Assembly: GCA_040391865.1 (NCBI GenBank)
Contig: JBEBWZ010000011.1
Span: 1-42,799, forward strand
Direction: 5' to 3'
Length of the DNA stretch: 42,799 nt
Source of the DNA: Solimonas sp040391865
GTDB taxonomy: Bacteria > Pseudomonadota > Gammaproteobacteria > Nevskiales > Nevskiaceae
Of this stretch, positions 1 to 8,728 are shown one piece after another. The notes under the pieces were generated by a model. The model was not told the DNA's origin, did no database searches, and was given only the letters and a program-made list of their open reading frames with translations. Numbering within the stretch: position 1 is the first letter of the stretch; each line of letters opens with the position of its first letter. The position numbers and the translations under genes are program-made.

Positions 1-2
1 AG

Positions 3-1226
3 TCGCCACGCGTGTCCGAAGTGCTGGTGGCGCCGGGCAATGCCGGCACCGCGCATGAGGCCAAGTGCCGCAACGTCGCGGTCAACGCCGAAGACGTCGC
101 CGCCCTGCTGGCCCTGGCAAAGGCCGAGAACATCGACTTCACCGTGGTCGGCCCGGAAGCGCCGCTGTCGCTGGGCGTGGTCGATGCCTTCCAGGCCGCC
201 GGCCTGCGCATCTTCGGACCGCGCCAGAACGCCGCACAGCTCGAAGCCTCCAAGGCCTTCACCAAGGATTTCCTGGAACGGCAGCGCATTCCCACCGCGC
301 AGTACCGCGTGTTCACCGAGATCGATCCCGCCGTGGCCTACATCGCCGAGCGCGGCGCGCCGATCGTGGTCAAGGCCGACGGTCTCGCCGCCGGCAAGGG
401 CGTGGTGGTGGCCGAGACCGTGGCGGAAGCGCAGGCGGCCGCACGCGACATGCTCGGCGGCGCGATGCTCGGCAAGGCCGGCGCGCGCGTGGTGGTCGAG
501 GATTTCCTCGATGGCGAGGAGGCCAGCTTCATCGTGGTCGCCAGCGGCACCAGCTACGTGGCGATGGCCACCAGCCAGGATCACAAGCGCATCGGCGATG
601 GCGACACCGGCCCCAACACCGGCGGCATGGGTGCGTACTCGCCCGCCCCCGTGGTCACGCCCGAGATTCACCAACGCGCCTGCCGCGAGGTGATCGAACC
701 CACGCTCAAGGGCATGGCGGATGAAGGCGCTCCGTTCACCGGCTTCCTCTACGCCGGCCTGATGATCAACGCCAAGGGCGATCCGCGCGTGCTGGAGTTC
801 AACGTGCGCATGGGTGATCCGGAAACGCAGCCGATCCTGTTCCGGCTCGATTCCGATCTGCTCGACATCCTTGAAGCCGCGGTCGATGGCACGCTGGATC
901 AGGTCCGGCCGCAGTGGAATCCGCAGCCGTCGCTGGGCGTGGTGATGGCCGCCGCCGGCTATCCCGGCACCGTGCAGAAGGGCGATGCGATCAGCGGCCT
1001 CGACGCCGCGCTCGCGCCGGCCAAGGTGTTTCATGCCGGCACCAGCGACCAGAACGGCCAGGCGATCACCAGCGGCGGTCGCGTGCTCTGCGTGGTGGCC
1101 CGCGGCGACACCGTGCGTGAAGCGCAACAGCAAGCCTACGCGGCCGTGAAGCAGATCCAGTGGAACGGCGTGCAGTACCGCAGCGACATCGGTTACCGCG
1201 CCATCGCTCGCGAAGAGGGGCGCTGA
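3..1226 (+). CDS. purD: Phosphoribosylamine-glycine ligase, 5' partial
   Basis: GAR synthetase joins phosphoribosylamine and glycine using ATP, the second step of de novo purine synthesis in the cytosol. The frame is open to the left edge and enters at SPRVSEVLVAPGNAGTA, which lies about 20 residues inside normal PurD proteins, so the true start is outside the window and the GTG at 12 is internal. Visible ATP-grasp features include VKADGLAAGKGVVVA, the GGMGAYSP loop and the EFNVRMGDPETQ metal/ATP segment. About 407 residues are present against roughly 425-430 in the family. A strong terminator hairpin follows 32 bases after the stop, so this is the last gene of its unit. Identification is secure. 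Confidence 0.96.
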   Translation, partial: SPRVSEVLVAPGNAGTAHEAKCRNVAVNAEDVAALLALAKAENIDFTVVGPEAPLSLGVVDAFQAAGLRIFGPRQNAAQLEASKAFTKDFLERQRIPTAQYRVFTEIDPAVAYIAERGAPIVVKADGLAAGKGVVVAETVAEAQAAARDMLGGAMLGKAGARVVVEDFLDGEEASFIVVASGTSYVAMATSQDHKRIGDGDTGPNTGGMGAYSPAPVVTPEIHQRACREVIEPTLKGMADEGAPFTGFLYAGLMINAKGDPRVLEFNVRMGDPETQPILFRLDSDLLDILEAAVDGTLDQVRPQWNPQPSLGVVMAAAGYPGTVQKGDAISGLDAALAPAKVFHAGTSDQNGQAITSGGRVLCVVARGDTVREAQQQAYAAVKQIQWNGVQYRSDIGYRAIAREEGR

Positions 1227-1258
1227 CGCGCACCCGTTTTCGCTGTGCATCACGAAAT

Positions 1259-1283
1259 AGGCGCCTGCTTCAGGCGCCTTTTT
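1259..1283 (+). terminator. Intrinsic terminator after purD
   Basis: A perfect 9-bp stem (AGGCGCCTG / CAGGCGCCT) with a 3-base loop is followed by a run of T. It lies 32 bases after the purD stop and before the convergent end of the MFS gene. Confidence 0.9.
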
Positions 1284-1307
1284 CAATGGCAGCGTCGGCT
1301 GCGCAAC

Positions 1308-2957
1308 TCAGGAACCCGGCAAGGCCAGCGAATGATCGCCGCGGTCCGGCACTTCTTCATGCCAGCGCACCGAACCCGGTGGCCGCTCCAGCCAGCGCCG
1401 CACCCGGATCGGTTCGATCCCGAAATGCAGTTCCGCCGCCTGCCGCTGTATCAGGAACTCCTCGACGGTGCGCCGCCCGCGGTGGCGCAGATAATCATCC
1501 CAGGTCGGACAGCGATAACGCTCCAGCCAGATTTCCGGATCGTCCAGATCCCGTGACAGCGACCAGTCGTAGGCACCATTGCGCGCACGGATCCGGCGCA
1601 CCTCGCCCATCAGCACATAGAAATCGCGCGCACGCTCGGCGGGAATACGGTATTGCAGTGCAATCGCGATCGGACCACTGCGCCCGGTGATGTCCATCTG
1701 TACCGGCGCCTCTGCCGGCAGCTCGCCCACGCTCTCCGCAGACACCGAGCGATCCGCCACGCGCAGCACGACCGCCAGCAGCGGCGACAACGCCATGCAG
1801 CCCGCCGCCACCGCGAGCGCCACCGCAACGCCTTGATGGGTTGCCAGAATGCCCCAGCAGGCGCTGCCCACCGCAATGCCCAGCGCCGTTGTCGCCTGCA
1901 GGGTCGCCACCGATCGCCCCACCACCCAGCGCGGCACGAACAACTGCAGCGAGATGCCGAGAATCGCGAAGATAGTCATCCAGGCCATGCCGGTGAGCGC
2001 CAGCGCGATCGAGCTGAGCAGCATGCTGCGGCTGAGTGCCAGCGTCACCAGACCCGCAGCCACCACCAGGGTGCAGCCGCGCACGATCGTTTCGTTACGG
2101 AAGCGGCGCAGGGGCTGCAGGATGAAAATGCCGGCCACCGCACCGCCGCCGAAACAGCCAAGCAGCACACCGAAGGTGGATGCCCCGCCGCCGAGCAGAT
2201 CCCGCGAGATCAGCGGAATCAGCGACAGTAGCGGCGCACCGAACAGGCCCATGACGAATGAGCGCATGACCGCGGAACGCACCGGCTGCATGTGCGCGAT
2301 ATAGCGCACGCCGGACAGTACCGCGCGCACCAGTCCTTCCGGCGGCAGCCGCGCCGGTTCCACCTTCCGCTTCCACGCGATCAGCGCCAGCAGGATCGGC
2401 ACATAGAACAGCGCGTTGACCGCAAAGGCCACCGTGACCCCGGCCGCCGCGACGATGAAGCCACCGGCCGCCGGACCGATGGCGCGCGCAATGTTGTAGC
2501 TGATGCCATTGAGGGCCACCGCCTGTGGCAGATCCTCCAGCGGCACCTGTTCACCCACTGCCGACTGCCACGCCGGACCGAGCAGCGCGAAGCCGGTACC
2601 CACAAAGAAACAGAACCCGAGCAACGCCCAGGGCGTCATCAGACCAACCCAGGAAACCACTGCCATGGCGCTCGCCCCCACCAGCGACACGCTCAGCGCG
2701 ACCAGCTGCACCTTGCGGCGGTCGTACATGTCCGCAATCGCGCCCGCAGGGATCGCGAACAGGGCCAACGGCAGGAAAGCGGCGGTCTGCACCATCGCCA
2801 CCATATCGGCAGTCGCCATTTGCGCCATTGCCCATGCCGCACCAACGCCCTGAATCAACAGCCCGGCGTTCGAGGCCAGGCTCGCGGTCCAGATGCGACG
2901 GAATGTCGGCGTCCGGAGAGGTCTGAATGCCGCCATGACAAACTTCATTCGGGCCAC
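1308..2957 (-). CDS. MFS exporter (EntS/MFS_3 type) with C-terminal soluble domain
   Basis: A 549-residue major facilitator superfamily permease of the enterobactin-exporter-like MFS_3 group, expected in the inner membrane as a proton-driven exporter. About twelve hydrophobic segments occupy residues ~10-400, and the MFS loop signature appears as IADMYDRRKVQL after the second segment. The last ~130 residues are soluble and rich in Arg, Trp and Glu (for example DPEIWLERYRCPTWDDYL). They resemble the small dimeric alpha/beta (ABM-like) domain attached to many proteins of this family. The substrate cannot be told from sequence. A start at the ATG at 2948 is an alternative to the GTG at 2957, because an AGGAG lies only 3 bases before the GTG. 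Confidence 0.85.
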   Translation of the reverse strand: MARMKFVMAAFRPLRTPTFRRIWTASLASNAGLLIQGVGAAWAMAQMATADMVAMVQTAAFLPLALFAIPAGAIADMYDRRKVQLVALSVSLVGASAMAVVSWVGLMTPWALLGFCFFVGTGFALLGPAWQSAVGEQVPLEDLPQAVALNGISYNIARAIGPAAGGFIVAAAGVTVAFAVNALFYVPILLALIAWKRKVEPARLPPEGLVRAVLSGVRYIAHMQPVRSAVMRSFVMGLFGAPLLSLIPLISRDLLGGGASTFGVLLGCFGGGAVAGIFILQPLRRFRNETIVRGCTLVVAAGLVTLALSRSMLLSSIALALTGMAWMTIFAILGISLQLFVPRWVVGRSVATLQATTALGIAVGSACWGILATHQGVAVALAVAAGCMALSPLLAVVLRVADRSVSAESVGELPAEAPVQMDITGRSGPIAIALQYRIPAERARDFYVLMGEVRRIRARNGAYDWSLSRDLDDPEIWLERYRCPTWDDYLRHRGRRTVEEFLIQRQAAELHFGIEPIRVRRWLERPPGSVRWHEEVPDRGDHSLALPGS

Positions 2958-3198
2958 ACGCTCCTGGATTCACGACGGGACCAGCCAAAACCAGTATACC
3001 GATTAGTCGGCGCACACTAAGCGCGCGTAACAGGATGACGCGCTTCTTTTTCGCTGCAGGCGCCAAGGAACGCCGGCACAGGCCCCGTTCGTGTCGAGTG
3101 CCGCATGAAGTGCGGTGTATCGAGACTCCCGCGCCGACCCTTCGATAGTGTGCCTGCGGCGCAACTCGAGGCGAACCGGGAAAAACGCCGGAAACGGG

Positions 3199-3220
3199 AA
3201 AGGCGCCGTGAGGCGCCTTT
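3199..3220 (-). terminator. Intrinsic terminator of the trxA-rho unit
   Basis: A perfect inverted repeat AAAGGCGCC-GTGA-GGCGCCTTT gives a GC-rich stem flanked by A on one side and T on the other, so it could work in both directions. It lies about 100 bases beyond the rho stop. Confidence 0.75.
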
Positions 3221-3277
3221 CTTGGTACTGCACAGCTGCTGAGTCAGCGCGGTGAGCGCGCCCTCGCGGCGCTAGAT

Positions 3278-3296
3278 CCCCATGCTTCGCATGGGG
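3278..3296 (-). repeat. Hairpin just after the rho stop codon
   Basis: CCCCATGC-TTC-GCATGGGG is a perfect 8-bp stem with a 3-base loop, 21 bases beyond the rho stop. It has no T-run. It could stabilise the rho mRNA 3' end or assist termination. Confidence 0.5.
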
Positions 3297-3317
3297 CCCC
3301 TCCACGCTGCTCGAGCT

Positions 3318-4904
3318 TCAATTCCTCTTCATCGAATCGAAGAACGCGGCGTTGGTCTTGGTGTGCTTGATGCGGTCGAACAGCAGCTCCATCGCGCCGA
3401 TTTCGTCCATGTCATGCAGCGCCTTGCGCAGGATCCAGATCTTCTGCAGATCGCCGGCATCCAGCATCAGCTCTTCCTTGCGGGTACCGGAACGGTTGAT
3501 GTTGATCGCCGGGAACACGCGCTTCTCGGCAATGCGGCGCTCCAGATGGAGTTCCATGTTGCCGGTGCCCTTGAACTCTTCGTAGATCACCTCGTCCATC
3601 TTCGAGCCGGTATCGACCAGCGCGGTGGCGATGATGGTCAGCGAGCCGCCTTCCTCGATGTTGCGCGCGGCACCGAAGAAGCGCTTCGGCTTCTGCAGCG
3701 CGTTGGCGTCGACACCACCGGTCAGCACCTTGCCCGAGGACGGCGCCACGGTGTTGTAGGCGCGGGCCAGGCGGGTGATCGAGTCGAGCAGGATCACCAC
3801 GTCGCGCTTGTGCTCGACCAGGCGTTTGGCCTTCTCGATCACCATTTCCGCGACCTGCACGTGACGGCTGGCCGGTTCGTCGAAGGTCGAGGCCACGACT
3901 TCGCCGCGCACCGTGCGCTGCATGTCGGTGACTTCTTCCGGACGCTCGTCGATCAGCAGCACGATCAGGTAGACGTCGGGGTAATTGGCAGCGATCGACT
4001 GCGCGATGTTCTGCAGCATTACCGTCTTGCCGGCCTTGGGCGGCGAGACGATCAGACCGCGCTGGCCCTTACCGAACGGCGCCACCAGATCGATGATGCG
4101 TGCAGTCACGTCTTCGGTGGTGCCGTTGCCGCGTTCCATCTTCAGCTGTTCGTCTGCGAACAGCGGCGTCAGGTTCTCGAAGCTGACCTTGCGCTTGCTG
4201 ACCTCGGGCGGCTCGTAGTTGATCGTGTCGACCTTGAGCAGCGCGAAGTAACGCTCGTTGTCCTTCGGCGAACGCACGCGGCCGGTCACGGTGTCGCCGG
4301 TACGCAGGCTGAAGCGGCGAATCTGCGACGGCGACAGGTACACGTCGTCCGGGCCGGCGAGATAGGAGCTGTCCGGACCGCGCAGGAAGCCGTAGCCGTC
4401 CTGCATGATCTCCAGCACGCCCTCGGTCTGAATATGGTCGCCGCGCTTGGCGGCAGCGCGCAGCAGCTGGAACACCAGATCCTGCTTCTTGGTGCGCGCG
4501 ACGTTGTCGAGGCCCAGCGACTCCGCCATTTCCAGCAGCTCGGAGGCGGTGCGGCGCTTGAGATCCTGGACCTGGACGATCTTCGGCGGCGGCGGCGGCG
4601 GCCGCGGCTCGCCGTCGGGGCCGAGGCCGTTGTCGACGATCTCTTCGCCGTCCTCCGACATCTGCGGTGCCGGCATCCGCGGCTGGCCCGCATGTGCCTC
4701 CGCGCTCAGCGCGTAATCCGCACCCTCGTCGCCACCCTCGACATCGCTGGGCTGGATGTCCTCGGGAAAACCGTTGCCCTGGTTGCCGTTGGCATTTCCA
4801 TTGCTGTTGCCGTTGCCACGATTGCCGCCTTGGTTGCCGTTTCCACCCTGGCCTCCTTGACGGTTCTGGTTCTTGCCACGGTGAAAGCGGCGACGATTAT
4901 TCAT
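3318..4904 (-). CDS. rho: Transcription termination factor Rho with a long Asn/Gly-rich N-terminus
   Basis: Rho is the hexameric RNA-dependent ATPase that ends transcription at Rho sites. From about residue 114 the protein follows E. coli Rho closely: the N-terminal domain, the cold-shock-like RNA-binding part (LEIMQDGYGFLR, SQIRRFSLRTGDTV), Walker A SPPKAGKT at 287-294, and the Q/R-loop region including LLDSITRLARAYNTV. The total is 528 aa against 419 in E. coli. The extra ~112 residues at the start contain arginines, a stretch almost entirely Asn and Gly (about residues 11-45), an acidic part and six prolines in a row. The start codon lies 15 bases after trxA on the same strand, so the two are probably co-transcribed. 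Confidence 0.98.
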   Translation of the reverse strand: MNNRRRFHRGKNQNRQGGQGGNGNQGGNRGNGNSNGNANGNQGNGFPEDIQPSDVEGGDEGADYALSAEAHAGQPRMPAPQMSEDGEEIVDNGLGPDGEPRPPPPPPKIVQVQDLKRRTASELLEMAESLGLDNVARTKKQDLVFQLLRAAAKRGDHIQTEGVLEIMQDGYGFLRGPDSSYLAGPDDVYLSPSQIRRFSLRTGDTVTGRVRSPKDNERYFALLKVDTINYEPPEVSKRKVSFENLTPLFADEQLKMERGNGTTEDVTARIIDLVAPFGKGQRGLIVSPPKAGKTVMLQNIAQSIAANYPDVYLIVLLIDERPEEVTDMQRTVRGEVVASTFDEPASRHVQVAEMVIEKAKRLVEHKRDVVILLDSITRLARAYNTVAPSSGKVLTGGVDANALQKPKRFFGAARNIEEGGSLTIIATALVDTGSKMDEVIYEEFKGTGNMELHLERRIAEKRVFPAININRSGTRKEELMLDAGDLQKIWILRKALHDMDEIGAMELLFDRIKHTKTNAAFFDSMKRN

Positions 4905-4919
4905 AGAGGACGACAGTTT

Positions 4920-5261
4920 TTAAGCGACGGTGATATGGGGGGCAACGAACGCAGCGAGCTGCGCCTTGTGCACGGCGCCGACCTGGGTCGCGGCCGGCTG
5001 GCCGTTCTTGAACAGGATTAGCGTGGGAATGCCGCGGATCGCCAGCGACGCCGGCGTCTGCGGATTTTCATCGACATTGAGCTTGACCACCTTGATCTTG
5101 CCCACGTTCTCGGCCGCCACCTGCTCGAGGATCGGCGCAATCATGCGGCAGGGGCCGCACCACTCCGCCCAGAAATCCACCAGCACGGGCTGATTTGCGC
5201 TGGCCTGCTTCACTTCCTGCTCGAAGCTGGCATCGGTTACGGCGGAAATATGGTCGCTCAT
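4920..5261 (-). CDS. trxA: Thioredoxin 1
   Basis: A 113-residue thioredoxin, the general cytosolic disulfide reductase recharged by thioredoxin reductase. The active site WCGPC is at residues 34-38 and the cis-proline loop appears as IRGIPTLILFKNGQ. I start at the ATG at 5261 (MSDHI...), which gives the normal family length and has a GAGG just upstream. The open frame extends further but without homology. It faces rhlB across about 245 bases and is followed closely by rho. The rhlB/trxA-rho arrangement is the classic enterobacterial and gammaproteobacterial order. Confidence 0.97.
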   Translation of the reverse strand: MSDHISAVTDASFEQEVKQASANQPVLVDFWAEWCGPCRMIAPILEQVAAENVGKIKVVKLNVDENPQTPASLAIRGIPTLILFKNGQPAATQVGAVHKAQLAAFVAPHITVA

Positions 5262-5506
5262 GGGAGGCCTCAAAAGGTATGGAAAGGCGGGAAAATGCCC
5301 GCAGATCCGAATGATGGGGACTGTTCGCGCGCCATCCAAGACGGGCAAACAAACCGGCAGATCGTTATGATTAATCGAACGACGGGGAAAATCGCGCGGC
5401 TGGGAATTGCGGCGTGGTGTTCGTCACCGCCCAACCTGGATGACGCCTATTTCAGCCGAATCACCCGCTGCTTGCAAGAGCGGCCGTCTCGCAGTACCTA
5501 CCGCCC

Positions 5507-6778
5507 ATGCAACCAGACCATCTCTCTAATATCCGTTTTGCGGACCTGCCCCTGCATCCGAGCCTGCAGGCCGGTCTCGAAAAACTGGGGTACGTCTACT
5601 GTACTCCGATTCAGGCCCAGGCCCTGCCCCGCGCCTTGCGCGGCGAGGATCTCGCCGGCCAGGCACAGACCGGTACCGGCAAGTCTGCCGCGTTCCTGCT
5701 GGCCACGATGCAACGCCTGCTGACGCATCCGCGTGCCGCCGATGACGACGGCAAGCAGCCGCGTGCGTTCATCCTCGCGCCCACCCGCGAACTCGCGGTG
5801 CAGATCCACAAGGACGCGCTGGGTCTGGGTGCCGAAACCGGACTGCGGATGACCGTCTGCTACGGCGGCGCCGGCTACGAGCAGCAGCGCAGCAGCATTG
5901 AGGAGGGCGTCGACATCCTGATCGGCACCCCCGGACGGCTGATCGACTACTTCAAACAGGGCACCTACACCCTCAAGAAGATCGAGGTGCTGGTGCTGGA
6001 TGAAGCCGATCGCATGTTCGATCTCGGTTTCATCGCCGACATCCGCTACCTGATCCGCAAGATGCCGCCGCCGGCGCAGCGCATGAACTACCTGTTCTCG
6101 GCGACCTTGTCGCATCGCGTGCTCGAACTCGCGTACGAGCACATGAACAGTCCGCAGAAGATCGAGATCGAGCCCGAGCGCGTCACCGCCGACCGCGTGC
6201 GTCAGGCCATGATCCATGTCGCCAACGACGAAAAGCAGCCCATGCTGATCGGCCTGCTGCGCCACCAGAAGGCCGCGCGCACCATGGTGTTCATCAACAC
6301 CAAGCGCGAAGCCGAGGAGGTCGAAAAAGCGCTGCAACTGAACGGCTTCGATGCCCGCGTACTGTCCGGCGACGTCTCGCAGGGCACACGGCTGCGCCTG
6401 CTCGAGGAATTCACCAGCGGCAAGCTGCCGGTCCTGGTGGCCACGGATGTCGCCGCGCGCGGCCTGCATATTCCCGGTGTCGATCTGGTGATCAACTACG
6501 ACCTGCCCCAGGACGCGGAAGACTACGTGCACCGCATCGGCCGCACCGCGCGCGCCGGCGCCACCGGCGATGCGATCTCGCTGTGCTGCGAGACCTGGGT
6601 GTATTCGCTGCCGGAGATCGAGAAATACATCGGCGCCCGCCTGCCGCAACTGCCCGGTGGCCATGAACTGATCGCCAGCGATTTCATCGCACCGCCACGG
6701 CAACCGCGCCAGCCCTACAAAGGCGGCGGTCGTCCCGGTGGCAATGGCGGTCGTCGTCCGCCGCCGCGGCGGCGCTGA
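5507..6778 (+). CDS. rhlB: DEAD-box ATP-dependent RNA helicase RhlB
   Basis: A 423-residue DEAD-box helicase that unwinds structured RNA. In E. coli RhlB works with RNase E and PNPase in the degradosome. Motifs in order are the Q-motif (GYVYCTPIQAQALP), Walker A AQTGTGKS, PTREL, DEAD in VLDEADRMFDLGF, SAT, and the C-terminal helicase lobe with VATDVAARGLHIPGV and HRIGRTARAG. The last ~30 residues are Arg-, Gly- and Pro-rich (ending PPPRRR), as in RhlB tails that contact RNA. Position beside trxA-rho supports the RhlB assignment over other DEAD-box paralogues. Confidence 0.95.
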   Translation: MQPDHLSNIRFADLPLHPSLQAGLEKLGYVYCTPIQAQALPRALRGEDLAGQAQTGTGKSAAFLLATMQRLLTHPRAADDDGKQPRAFILAPTRELAVQIHKDALGLGAETGLRMTVCYGGAGYEQQRSSIEEGVDILIGTPGRLIDYFKQGTYTLKKIEVLVLDEADRMFDLGFIADIRYLIRKMPPPAQRMNYLFSATLSHRVLELAYEHMNSPQKIEIEPERVTADRVRQAMIHVANDEKQPMLIGLLRHQKAARTMVFINTKREAEEVEKALQLNGFDARVLSGDVSQGTRLRLLEEFTSGKLPVLVATDVAARGLHIPGVDLVINYDLPQDAEDYVHRIGRTARAGATGDAISLCCETWVYSLPEIEKYIGARLPQLPGGHELIASDFIAPPRQPRQPYKGGGRPGGNGGRRPPPRRR

Positions 6779-6877
6779 TCGCACACCGTGCAATGACGGC
6801 CCGGACTGCTATATTCGCGTGCATCGAGTGACCTGGACCGGGACGCGACTGGGATGCAGAAGCTGAAGGATTGCCGC

Positions 6878-7999
6878 ATGACGCGGCGGCACCACATGCA
6901 TGGGGCTCTGGCACTGGCCTTGTGCGCGCTGCTCTCCAGTCCGGCCATTGCCGCCGAAACGAAAACCCAGTCACCCGCCAGCACGCAGGCGGCGAGCGCC
7001 GCCAAAACCGCCAGCACCGCAAAAAAGCCGGCAAAAAAAGCGGCCGCTCAGAAAGCGAAGAAGTCCCAGAAAACAAAGAAAGCTGCGAGCGGCAGCAAGC
7101 AGAAGAAGGCCAGCAAGGCAAAGCTGCGCAAGGCCGCCAGCCATGCAGCGTATAAGCCCCTGCCGTTGACCATCGGCCAGCAGTTGGGGCTGCGCAGCAC
7201 GCCGGACGAACTGGCGCTGAAATCCAGCGTCGCACTGATCGTCGATCAACAGACCCAGGAAGTGCTGTTCTCGAAGAACAGCGAAGCCGTCCTTCCCATC
7301 GCATCGCTGACCAAGCTGATGACCGCGCTGGTGGCGGTCGAAGCGCAGCAGCCCCTGGACGAGCTGCTGGAAATCACGCAGCAGGACGTCGACACCGAAA
7401 AGCATTCGCAATCGCGCCTGGCGGTGGGCACCCAACTGTCGCGCGAGGATTTGCTGCTGCTGGCGCTGATGTCCTCGGAGAACCGCGCCGCATCGGCGCT
7501 CGGCCGCAACTATCCAGGCGGCAGCGTCGCGTTTGTCACCGCCATGAATCGCAAGGCACGCGCGCTGGGCATGCACCAATCGCACTTTGCCGACGCCACC
7601 GGGCTCTCCAGCCGCAATGTCTCCAGTGCTTCCGATCTGGTGCGCCTGACCAATGCCGCGTACACCAAGCCCTTGATCCGCAGCTTTTCGACGAGCAAGG
7701 AGCACACCGTCAAAGCGGGCCGGCGCGCGCTGACCTTCGGCAGCAGCAATCGCCTGATCCGCTACGACGGAGACTGGGAGATCGGCCTGCAGAAGACCGG
7801 GTTCACCAATGAAGCCGGGCGCTGCCTGGTGATGCAGGCCCAGGTCGAGGATCGGCCGCTGGTGATGGTGTTTCTCGACTCCACCGGTACGCTGACCCGC
7901 TTTGCCGATGCCGCACGCGTACGCAAGTGGCTGCAACAGCAGGAAAACAACAGCGCGCACTCGCAGCGAGCCACCGCAGGCACGCACTCCGAGTCCTGA
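6878..7999 (+). CDS. pbpG: D-alanyl-D-alanine endopeptidase, PBP7/PbpG family, with Lys/Ala-rich linker
   Basis: A periplasmic penicillin-binding protein of the peptidase S11 group, expected to cut crosslinks in peptidoglycan. I use the ATG at 6878 because AAGGA lies 7 bases upstream. It gives 373 aa starting with a signal peptide (hydrophobic ALALALCALLSSP, cut near AIA-AET). The three serine-protease-like motifs are present: SLTK at about 143-146, SEN at about 200-202 and KTG at about 306-308. Between signal peptide and catalytic domain, residues ~50-88 are almost only Lys, Ala, Ser and Gln, a strongly basic tail unusual in length. Activity assignment is by family. Confidence 0.9.
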   Translation: MTRRHHMHGALALALCALLSSPAIAAETKTQSPASTQAASAAKTASTAKKPAKKAAAQKAKKSQKTKKAASGSKQKKASKAKLRKAASHAAYKPLPLTIGQQLGLRSTPDELALKSSVALIVDQQTQEVLFSKNSEAVLPIASLTKLMTALVAVEAQQPLDELLEITQQDVDTEKHSQSRLAVGTQLSREDLLLLALMSSENRAASALGRNYPGGSVAFVTAMNRKARALGMHQSHFADATGLSSRNVSSASDLVRLTNAAYTKPLIRSFSTSKEHTVKAGRRALTFGSSNRLIRYDGDWEIGLQKTGFTNEAGRCLVMQAQVEDRPLVMVFLDSTGTLTRFADAARVRKWLQQQENNSAHSQRATAGTHSES

Positions 8000-8024
8000 C
8001 CCGCGCCAGGTTCGTGCGCCCGCT

Positions 8025-8711
8025 TCAGGGCCGCGGCAGTCGCCCCAGATCGAACACCGACTCCAAGCCCGGCATCGCCCGCTCCGGCTGGCCGCTGTCC
8101 GGCTTGCGCACGGCGATCACCTGCCCGATGCCGTAGGCGCGCGCGGCCTCCAGTACCGGCCGGCTGTCATCGACGAACAGGGCCCGCTGCGGCGCAAACG
8201 GATGCGCCTGCTGCATCGCATCCCAGAATCGCGCGTCCTCCTTCGGATAGCCGAAGCTGTGCGAGCAGATGATCTCGTCGAAATAGTGCGCAAATCCGGT
8301 GTATTCGAGCTTCAAGCGCCAGCTGTCCTGATGGGCATTGGTCGCCAGCCACAGCTTGCGCCCGGACGCGCGCACCGCCGCCAGAAAATCCTCGGCGCCG
8401 GGAATCGGGCCGATGCGATCACGGATCTCGTGCTTCAGCGCCGCCATGTCGAGTCCGGTGACTTCACTCCAGTGGTCGGTGCAATACCACGGCAAGGTGT
8501 GTTCGATCGCCAGGAATTTCGGTGCCAGCACCTCGCGTGCATGCTTCACCGTCAGGCCGTTTTTTTCGGCGTAACGCGTGGGCACCAGTTCGCGCCAGAA
8601 ATAATTGTCGAACGCGAGATCGAGGATCGTGCCATCCATGTCGAGGATGACCCATTCGATCCGCGACCAGTCCAGGTTCGCCGGCTCGGGGGGCTTGGTA
8701 AGGTCTTGCAT
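8025..8711 (-). CDS. yrfG: HAD-family GMP/IMP nucleotidase (YrfG-like)
   Basis: A 228-residue haloacid-dehalogenase-type phosphatase resembling E. coli YrfG, which dephosphorylates purine nucleoside monophosphates. The nucleophile motif is LDMDGTILDL, motif II is LATNAH, the lysine is in GYPKEDARFW, and the acidic motif is FVDDSRPVLEAA. I place the start at the ATG at 8711 (MQDLTK), which has a GGGG just upstream. The longer frame to 8744 would overlap the cysQ start region. It is divergent from cysQ with only 17 bases between the starts, so the two promoters must overlap the neighbouring genes or be shared. Confidence 0.88.
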   Translation of the reverse strand: MQDLTKPPEPANLDWSRIEWVILDMDGTILDLAFDNYFWRELVPTRYAEKNGLTVKHAREVLAPKFLAIEHTLPWYCTDHWSEVTGLDMAALKHEIRDRIGPIPGAEDFLAAVRASGRKLWLATNAHQDSWRLKLEYTGFAHYFDEIICSHSFGYPKEDARFWDAMQQAHPFAPQRALFVDDSRPVLEAARAYGIGQVIAVRKPDSGQPERAMPGLESVFDLGRLPRP

Positions 8712-8728
8712 CCCCGTATCATAAAACC

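Larger units (their letters stand above)
2958..3317. other. 360-base intergenic region between rho and the MFS gene
   Basis: No convincing coding sequence is seen on either strand. The region holds two hairpins that end the rho transcript (3278-3296 and 3199-3220) and, nearer 2958-3060, the presumed promoter and AGGAG ribosome site of the minus-strand MFS gene. Confidence 0.6.

Noticed and set aside
1160..3020. Several plus-strand frames opposite the MFS gene
   Set aside because: They are low-complexity Arg/His/Gln-rich shadows, while the minus strand gives a coherent transporter.
3282..5021. 579-residue plus-strand frame opposite rho and trxA
   Set aside because: It is an antisense shadow of the clearly conserved rho and trxA genes. 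Its composition (His/Arg/Val/Ala-rich) is what the reverse frame of a high-GC gene gives.
5498..6793. 431-residue minus-strand frame opposite rhlB
   Set aside because: It lies entirely antisense to rhlB, with no domain pattern of its own.
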